64,000 nucleotides of DNA from Chloroflexota bacterium. GTDB taxonomy: Bacteria; Chloroflexota; Anaerolineae; Anaerolineales; Anaerolineaceae. The notes below the pieces were generated by a model. That model had not been told where the DNA came from and searched no databases. It saw only the letters and a list, made by a program, of their open reading frames with translations. The DNA lies in NCBI GenBank assembly GCA_021779955.1, contig JAJXZS010000034.1, forward strand, positions 62,001 through 126,000. Reading direction: 5' to 3'. Numbering within the stretch: position 1 is the first letter of the stretch; each line of letters begins with the position of its first letter. Shown in pieces: positions 59,457 to 64,000 of the stretch. The position numbers were made by a program, and so were the translations under genes.

Positions 59457-60236
59457 TCATTCTTCCCAGTTTTTAAGCATTTCACGCACCGAACGGCTCA
59501 TTTCGCGCGCAAAGTCGGAAGCGAACTTGCGAAAGAACATTCTTTGGGCAATTTCATCGACGTCTTCAGGCCGAAATTCCGACGGGAAGGCGCGTTCGAC
59601 CGTCGGGCGCAGCATCTCTTCCATCCCCAAGCGGTCGATACTGTGATACCTGTCCCTGTGCACGATGAATTTCCGGTCATAGCGCGGAGTCAGGCGTACT
59701 TCATCTTTGACCACTGCTGGACGCCCGAAGCAGACCAGGGCAACCGGCACAACATACGGGGGTAAACCCAGTAATTCACGATGGGTTTCATACTGCTCCA
59801 AAATATCGCCGATGTAGCATGAGCCAATCCCCAGCGACTCGGCAGCCAGCACTGCGGTTTGGGCGGCGATCACTGCATCGCAGCAGGCCAGGAGCATATC
59901 GCCTACCTGAGGCTTGCGAAAGTCGATGCCCCTCTGCCGGCTTTTCTCTTCTGCTCCGCTCATGGTGTAGATATCGAACTGGCGTTGATAATCAGCGGCA
60001 AACAAGAGAAGCAGCGGCGCTTTGGCAATGAAAGGCTGATTGTCGCACGTGACCGCCAGCCTGTCTTTGAGCGCCTGATCTTCGATCTCGATGATCGAAT
60101 AAAGCATCAGGTTGCCCGCGGTTGGAGCGCGCATTGCCGCTCCGAGGATGGCGTCCTTTTCTTCTTCGTTTAGAGGGGGGGTTGCGTAGTTGCGCACCGA
60201 GCGCCGGTTGGCGATGACCTTGAGCGTATCGTTCAT
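59457..60236 (-). CDS. Nitroreductase-family flavoprotein
   Basis: A 259-residue FMN-binding NAD(P)H oxidoreductase. It opens with VIANRRSVRNYATPPLNEEEKDAILGAAMRAPTAGNLM (the FMN-binding RRSxRxY motif) and has ESLGIGSCYIGDI and VALVCFGRPA. Substrate unknown. GGAG seven bases before ATG 60236 supports that start. The DinB-family gene ends 14 bp upstream, so the two are probably co-transcribed. Confidence 0.9.
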   Translation of the reverse strand: MNDTLKVIANRRSVRNYATPPLNEEEKDAILGAAMRAPTAGNLMLYSIIEIEDQALKDRLAVTCDNQPFIAKAPLLLLFAADYQRQFDIYTMSGAEEKSRQRGIDFRKPQVGDMLLACCDAVIAAQTAVLAAESLGIGSCYIGDILEQYETHRELLGLPPYVVPVALVCFGRPAVVKDEVRLTPRYDRKFIVHRDRYHSIDRLGMEEMLRPTVERAFPSEFRPEDVDEIAQRMFFRKFASDFAREMSRSVREMLKNWEE

Positions 60237-60250
60237 TGGAGTCTCCATTT

Positions 60251-60751
60251 CTAAGCCAGGTGGTGCTTCTTCTTGATCTCCCGGATGGTCTGCAAATGCT
60301 CGTCCATATGTTCGCTGAGCATATTGAGTATGGCTTCGATATTGAGCGTTGCGCTCCGGCCGTCTTCGCCAATGAAAGTGGCTTCCTTCTCAAATACCCC
60401 CGGTACCGCAGCGACAAGCTCTGCCATGCTCTGCCTGTGCGCCTGAATCAGGTGCAATGATGAATTCACAGGCCGTGTCGCATACCCCAGGGCGTTGCTC
60501 CAGGGTTCATTGCCCGGGTAACCCTCGAAGCGGGTTGGCGTACCGGGTGAGGCAATGGCTCGTTTGACGATGTTGCTGTAAACATCGCAATCATCTGCGA
60601 GATGGTGGACGATCTGCCGCGTGCTCCATGCGCCTTCTTCAAGCGAGAGATCGAGCTTCGATTCATCCATCCCTTCGAGTAGGGAACTCAATTGATCGGC
60701 GCCCCCGCGGAATCTCTCCAGCGTTTCATTTTCACGGCCTGCAATTTCCAT
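60251..60751 (-). CDS. DinB/YfiT family protein
   Basis: A 166-residue four-helix-bundle protein. WSTRQIVHHLADDCDVYSNIVKRAI and LHLIQAHRQSMAELVAAV carry the three His positions that bind a metal in DinB/YfiT folds. Such proteins are thiol transferases or metal hydrolases; the function here is open. GGAGGA supports ATG 60751. Confidence 0.85.
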   Translation of the reverse strand: MEIAGRENETLERFRGGADQLSSLLEGMDESKLDLSLEEGAWSTRQIVHHLADDCDVYSNIVKRAIASPGTPTRFEGYPGNEPWSNALGYATRPVNSSLHLIQAHRQSMAELVAAVPGVFEKEATFIGEDGRSATLNIEAILNMLSEHMDEHLQTIREIKKKHHLA

Positions 60752-60780
60752 GATTCCTCCATAGGCAAATGACCAGTGGG

Positions 60781-61989
60781 TCAATGTGTGATCGAAAAAG
60801 TGTCGAGCAGCTTCCCTTCAGGCGCTTGAGCCGTGACGGTCAATGTGTTGCCGGTGATGACCACCTGGAGGTAATGATAGTCCATGGCCACGACCTGAAT
60901 ATTCGGGTAGCTGGCGATGGGATTGTAGAGAGGCGCTCCACCGCCCCCCGTGGTGATTTGGTAGACGCCGTCCACCTCTGCTCTCGCGTAGTAATGATTG
61001 TGCCCGGCAAAAATGATCGATACGCCGGTGTGGTAAGCGATAGGCTGGATGATATCCTGTACAACAGTGTTGTTTTCATGTGTTCCTGCTGACCAACCGG
61101 GCTCATGGAGCAGGATAAACTTCCAGGATTTGGTCGATGAAGAGAGGTCTTGTTTCAACCAGGTCCATTGCGGGGAGGTTGGAGAAACATCCCCGTACTG
61201 GTCGACGACAGCGACGTGTACCGGGCCGTAATCGAAAGACCAGTAGAAATTCCCGGCAAATTTATATGGGAAGTACTTGGTGAACAACTTGGTGCCGTCA
61301 TGATTCCCCATGGCGTTGATCATGGGAATTTCCGCCATCATTTGACGGGTTGACGAATACTCCGGATCGAATTGGTTCGATTGCAGGCTCTCTTCTGAAG
61401 CGACACTCATGATATCCCCGCTGAAGAGCAGGAAAGACTGAGCAACAGGGTCGCTGGCGATACCATTCAGGATATCGGCATCGATGGCATCCTGGATCTG
61501 GGGGCCATTGCGAGAGTCGCCGTAAACCCAAAAATTCAGGTTGGCGGCGTCCGGGTTCGAGGTAATAAACGAACCCGTGGCCTCCGATTTTCCGTCGGTG
61601 ACGCGGTAGAAATAGTGAGTACCCGCCTGCAGGCCGGTCAATTTGGCTTCCTCTACGCCGTCGTCCGAAATGGAAACCGGCGTGACTTTGCCAAGGGAAT
61701 AACTCTCGTCGGTCCCGTAAACCAGCCAGTAATTCGCAGCATCCGGATTCTGCCATAGGACATTCATCGATGTGGAATCAGCACCCGGAACCAGGTAAGG
61801 CCCCTTTTCGAAAGCGGCAAGAGCGAGAGGCGCGGAGGTCGGCGATGGGAGGGCAGTTGGGATCTGAGTGGCGGTTGGCGTGGTCGGGGTTGCAGTTGGG
61901 TTAGCCGTGGGCGAAACCACAAGTTGAGGCGCAGTGCAGGCTGTAACGATAAAAGCGATCAGTAGAAGGCTTAAAATTTTGATTTTCAT
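60781..61989 (-). CDS. Metallophosphoesterase lipoprotein, purple-acid-phosphatase-like
   Basis: A 402-residue exported phosphatase. The lipobox (IVTAC) is followed by a Pro/Thr linker of repeated TAT/PTP units. A fibronectin-like N-terminal domain (about 65-150, YWLVYGTDESYSLGKV... GLQAGTHYFYRV) is typical of purple acid phosphatases, then the metal motifs YGDSRNG, LFSGDI, NAMGNHDG, LLHEPGW and FAGHNHYYAR. It likely frees phosphate from organic esters at the surface. A TAGAAT lies six bases before the ATG, with GAGG overlapping the gap. Confidence 0.9.
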   Translation of the reverse strand: MKIKILSLLLIAFIVTACTAPQLVVSPTANPTATPTTPTATQIPTALPSPTSAPLALAAFEKGPYLVPGADSTSMNVLWQNPDAANYWLVYGTDESYSLGKVTPVSISDDGVEEAKLTGLQAGTHYFYRVTDGKSEATGSFITSNPDAANLNFWVYGDSRNGPQIQDAIDADILNGIASDPVAQSFLLFSGDIMSVASEESLQSNQFDPEYSSTRQMMAEIPMINAMGNHDGTKLFTKYFPYKFAGNFYWSFDYGPVHVAVVDQYGDVSPTSPQWTWLKQDLSSSTKSWKFILLHEPGWSAGTHENNTVVQDIIQPIAYHTGVSIIFAGHNHYYARAEVDGVYQITTGGGGAPLYNPIASYPNIQVVAMDYHYLQVVITGNTLTVTAQAPEGKLLDTFSITH

Positions 61990-62050
61990 GCCTCAATTCT
62001 ACCGTGAAAAACAACCCAAAACTTCAGGTTCGTCAAGGTAAAATGAGTGT

Positions 62051-63067
62051 ATGAATTGTTTGCCTGAAACGCAAGAAATTGAATCGATGCTTGGGAAGAG
62101 TTTGAACGCCCGGCGGGAAATGCTGGAAAATGGAAAAACCAACGCGCTGCGCTTGTTTTCCGGTTTTTATGAGGGCTTTCCCGGGTTGGCGGTCGATTTG
62201 TACGACCGGACATTGCTATTGTTCGATTATCGCGTTACCCTCTCTGCCCTGGATCCCTGGATGGATGCTGTGCAGTACTTTTACCTGGCCCGGCTGCCAC
62301 AAATCGATTGCGTGCTGCGGAAATCCCGCAATTCGCCCGATCCCCTTCAGAAGAATGGGATCGTGACTTATATCGGTTTACCGTCTCAGCAGGTGACCGA
62401 AAGCGGCGTCCATTACGCGATTGACCTCACGCTCAACCGGGACGCCAGTTTCTACCTCGATATGCGCAACCTGCGCAACTGGCTGCTGGAGACCAGCGGC
62501 GGCTGTTCCATCCTCAACACGTTCGCGTACACCGGTTCACTGGGTGTGGCGGCCCTGGCGGGAGGAGCAGCGGAAGTTGTGCAAACCGATCTCAACAAGA
62601 AATTCCTGGCCATAGCCCGCAAGTCGTGCATGCTCAATCACCTCGACCTTGGGAAGATGAAGCTGCGTCCCGTGGATTTCTTTGTCGAGATCGGCCAGTT
62701 GAAGAAGAGCGGACAGCTATTCGATCTCGTGCTTCTTGACCCTCCATTCTTCTCGACGACTGAGAAGGGCAGGGTGGACCAGGTGGCATCCTCTATGAAG
62801 CTGATCAATAAAGTCAGACCGCTCGTTAAGGATGGCGGCAAGATCGTGGCGGTCAACAACAGCCTTTTTCTATCGGGTGAAGAGTACATGCGCACGCTGA
62901 ACGAGCTTTGTGCCGGTGGATATCTGCAGATTGATCAGTTGATCCCGGTTCCGGAGGATGTGACCGGATTTCCAGATACGCACGTTTCGAGCCCGCCTGT
63001 CTCACCGGCTCCATTCAATCATCCGACAAAGATTGCTGTCTTGAGCGTAAAGCGGAAACAGGTTTAA
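62051..63067 (+). CDS. Class I SAM-dependent rRNA methyltransferase (RlmI-like)
   Basis: A 338-residue methyltransferase. It begins with the EEHEED-type domain seen in RlmI (NALRLFSGFYEGFPGLAVDLYDRTLLLFDY) but has no PUA domain, then the Rossmann core with LNTFAYTGSLGVAALAGGAAEVVQTDLN and the catalytic LLDPPFFS. RNA cytosine C5 or a related base is the likely target. TAAAAT ends seven bases before the ATG and no ribosome site is seen, so the mRNA is probably leaderless. Confidence 0.88.
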   Translation: MNCLPETQEIESMLGKSLNARREMLENGKTNALRLFSGFYEGFPGLAVDLYDRTLLLFDYRVTLSALDPWMDAVQYFYLARLPQIDCVLRKSRNSPDPLQKNGIVTYIGLPSQQVTESGVHYAIDLTLNRDASFYLDMRNLRNWLLETSGGCSILNTFAYTGSLGVAALAGGAAEVVQTDLNKKFLAIARKSCMLNHLDLGKMKLRPVDFFVEIGQLKKSGQLFDLVLLDPPFFSTTEKGRVDQVASSMKLINKVRPLVKDGGKIVAVNNSLFLSGEEYMRTLNELCAGGYLQIDQLIPVPEDVTGFPDTHVSSPPVSPAPFNHPTKIAVLSVKRKQV

Positions 63068-63184
63068 GCACTTCTGCGGCAATTCCGATTAAACGTTATC
63101 GCAATTCATATCTAAATTGTGTAAAATAATCCTGAAAACAGGGTGCGTGAATTTCATCCTGGCTATCAGAATTGAGGAATAATA

Positions 63185-63958
63185 ATGACAAGCAATCGTC
63201 TTCCAGTTATCTTCTTTGGGCATGGCAGTCCTATGAATGCCATCGAATCGAACGATTATAGCAAGAGCTGGAAGGAAATCGGCGAATCTTTGCCAAAACC
63301 GAAAGCGGTTCTTTGTATTTCTGCGCATTGGGTATCGTACGGCCTCGAAGTCACGGGGATGGAGAAACCCCGTACGATTCATGATTTTCTGGGTTTTCCC
63401 GAGGAATTAAGTGAGTTTCAATATCCGGCTCCTGGCTCGATCGAATTGGCGAACCAGGTAGTCGAGCAACTGCGTCCGCACTCGGTTCACCTGGATACGC
63501 GCTGGGGGCTCGACCATGGAAGCTGGGTGGTATTGCACTGGCTGTTCCCCAAGGCAGATGTGCCTGTGGTGCAGCTCAGTGTAGACCACAGTCTGAGCTT
63601 CGAAGAGCACTATCACCTGGGGCGGATGCTGCGCGACTTCAGAGATGAGAATATTTTGGTGATTGGCAGCGGCAATCTGGTTCACAACCTGTCGATGGCT
63701 TCATGGGACGTCAAAGCTTACGACTGGGCCCTGAAATTCGACGAGAAAGTGAAATACTGGATCATGGAAGGTCAGCATGACCCGATCATTCATTATGAAA
63801 GGCAAGGATCAGAGGCTGTATTTTCTGTGAGCAGCAAGGAACACTACATTCCTCTGCTCTATGTGCTTGGCGCCTCTTATCCGGAAGAGAAAATCGCGTT
63901 CTTCAATGAAGATGTGATGGCGGGGTCAATTTCGATGCGGGGAGTACGGATCGGATAA
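63185..63958 (+). CDS. LigB/YgiD-family extradiol dioxygenase
   Basis: A 257-residue class III extradiol dioxygenase of the 4,5-DOPA dioxygenase (YgiD) type. Metal ligands are in FFGHGSPMNA and CISAHWVSYG; TIHDFLGFPEEL, LDHGSWVVL and GSGNLVHNL are conserved family blocks. It opens aromatic diols; the natural substrate in bacteria is often unknown. Remaining bases to 64000 hold no visible feature. Confidence 0.9.
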   Translation: MTSNRLPVIFFGHGSPMNAIESNDYSKSWKEIGESLPKPKAVLCISAHWVSYGLEVTGMEKPRTIHDFLGFPEELSEFQYPAPGSIELANQVVEQLRPHSVHLDTRWGLDHGSWVVLHWLFPKADVPVVQLSVDHSLSFEEHYHLGRMLRDFRDENILVIGSGNLVHNLSMASWDVKAYDWALKFDEKVKYWIMEGQHDPIIHYERQGSEAVFSVSSKEHYIPLLYVLGASYPEEKIAFFNEDVMAGSISMRGVRIG

Positions 63959-64000
63959 ACCGAAAGCCTGGAAATCTGCGAATTTGTCATCGTTACCGGT

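Overview
The window looks like a chromosomal segment of a Chloroflexota bacterium, most likely class Anaerolineae. This is inferred from gene content and style: many secreted proteins have lipoboxes of the form L-(A/V)-A-C followed by Thr/Pro/Ser-rich linkers, a complete nuoA-N operon sits beside a pst operon, and a single-chain serine dehydratase, an Fsr-like MFS transporter and a large amylopullulanase are present. No rRNA, tRNA, CRISPR array, phage or insertion sequence was found. Gene density is high and almost every reading frame can be assigned to a known family.

Layout. 1-83: the end of an HD-GYP protein. 180-3935: a cyclophilin and an autoregulated zinc uptake operon (Fur-family regulator, binding lipoprotein, ATPase, permease) with a near-consensus Fur/Zur box over its start site. 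3963-11521: an HtrA lipoprotein, a LiaF-like membrane protein, a GH38-like DUF5054 protein, a DUF4345 protein, an MFS exporter, a Mn-type superoxide dismutase and a cupredoxin lipoprotein. 11644-15800: pstSCAB (minus strand) with a PhoP-like direct repeat at its promoter. 16057-30189: the full 14-gene respiratory complex I operon in canonical order. 30284-35723: a GYF-domain membrane protein, the MgtA magnesium pump and a second HtrA lipoprotein carrying a C-terminal lectin-like domain. 35765-42245: a secreted subtilase and a 1398-residue amylopullulanase. 42504-46416: an alpha/beta hydrolase and a cobalt/nickel ECF transporter (cbiMN fusion, cbiQ, cbiO) divergent from its own Fur-family regulator, bracketed by two copies of the same 12-bp inverted repeat. 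46509-52694: arfB, then a potassium module (KimA-type importer, stand-alone Usp protein, KdpE- and KdpD-like two-component system) with an epimerase. 52870-63958: folE, a 5'-nucleotidase-family protein lacking the catalytic His, and mixed housekeeping or catabolic genes.

How it fits together. The cell respires with NADH through a proton-pumping complex I, has oxygen defence (SodA), tightly controlled uptake of Zn, Co/Ni, Mg, K and phosphate, and secretes enzymes for starch and protein. The strongest regulatory signals readable in the DNA are the zur-znu box, the cbi/regulator divergent operator, the pst direct repeat, a palindrome on the amylopullulanase -10 box, and an SD-masking hairpin ahead of the usp-kimA genes. 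I saw no clear example of a wholly new defence or mobile system. The most unusual items are the potassium module without any Kdp pump, the twin inverted repeats flanking the Co/Ni cluster, and the 5'-nucleotidase homologue with an altered active site.
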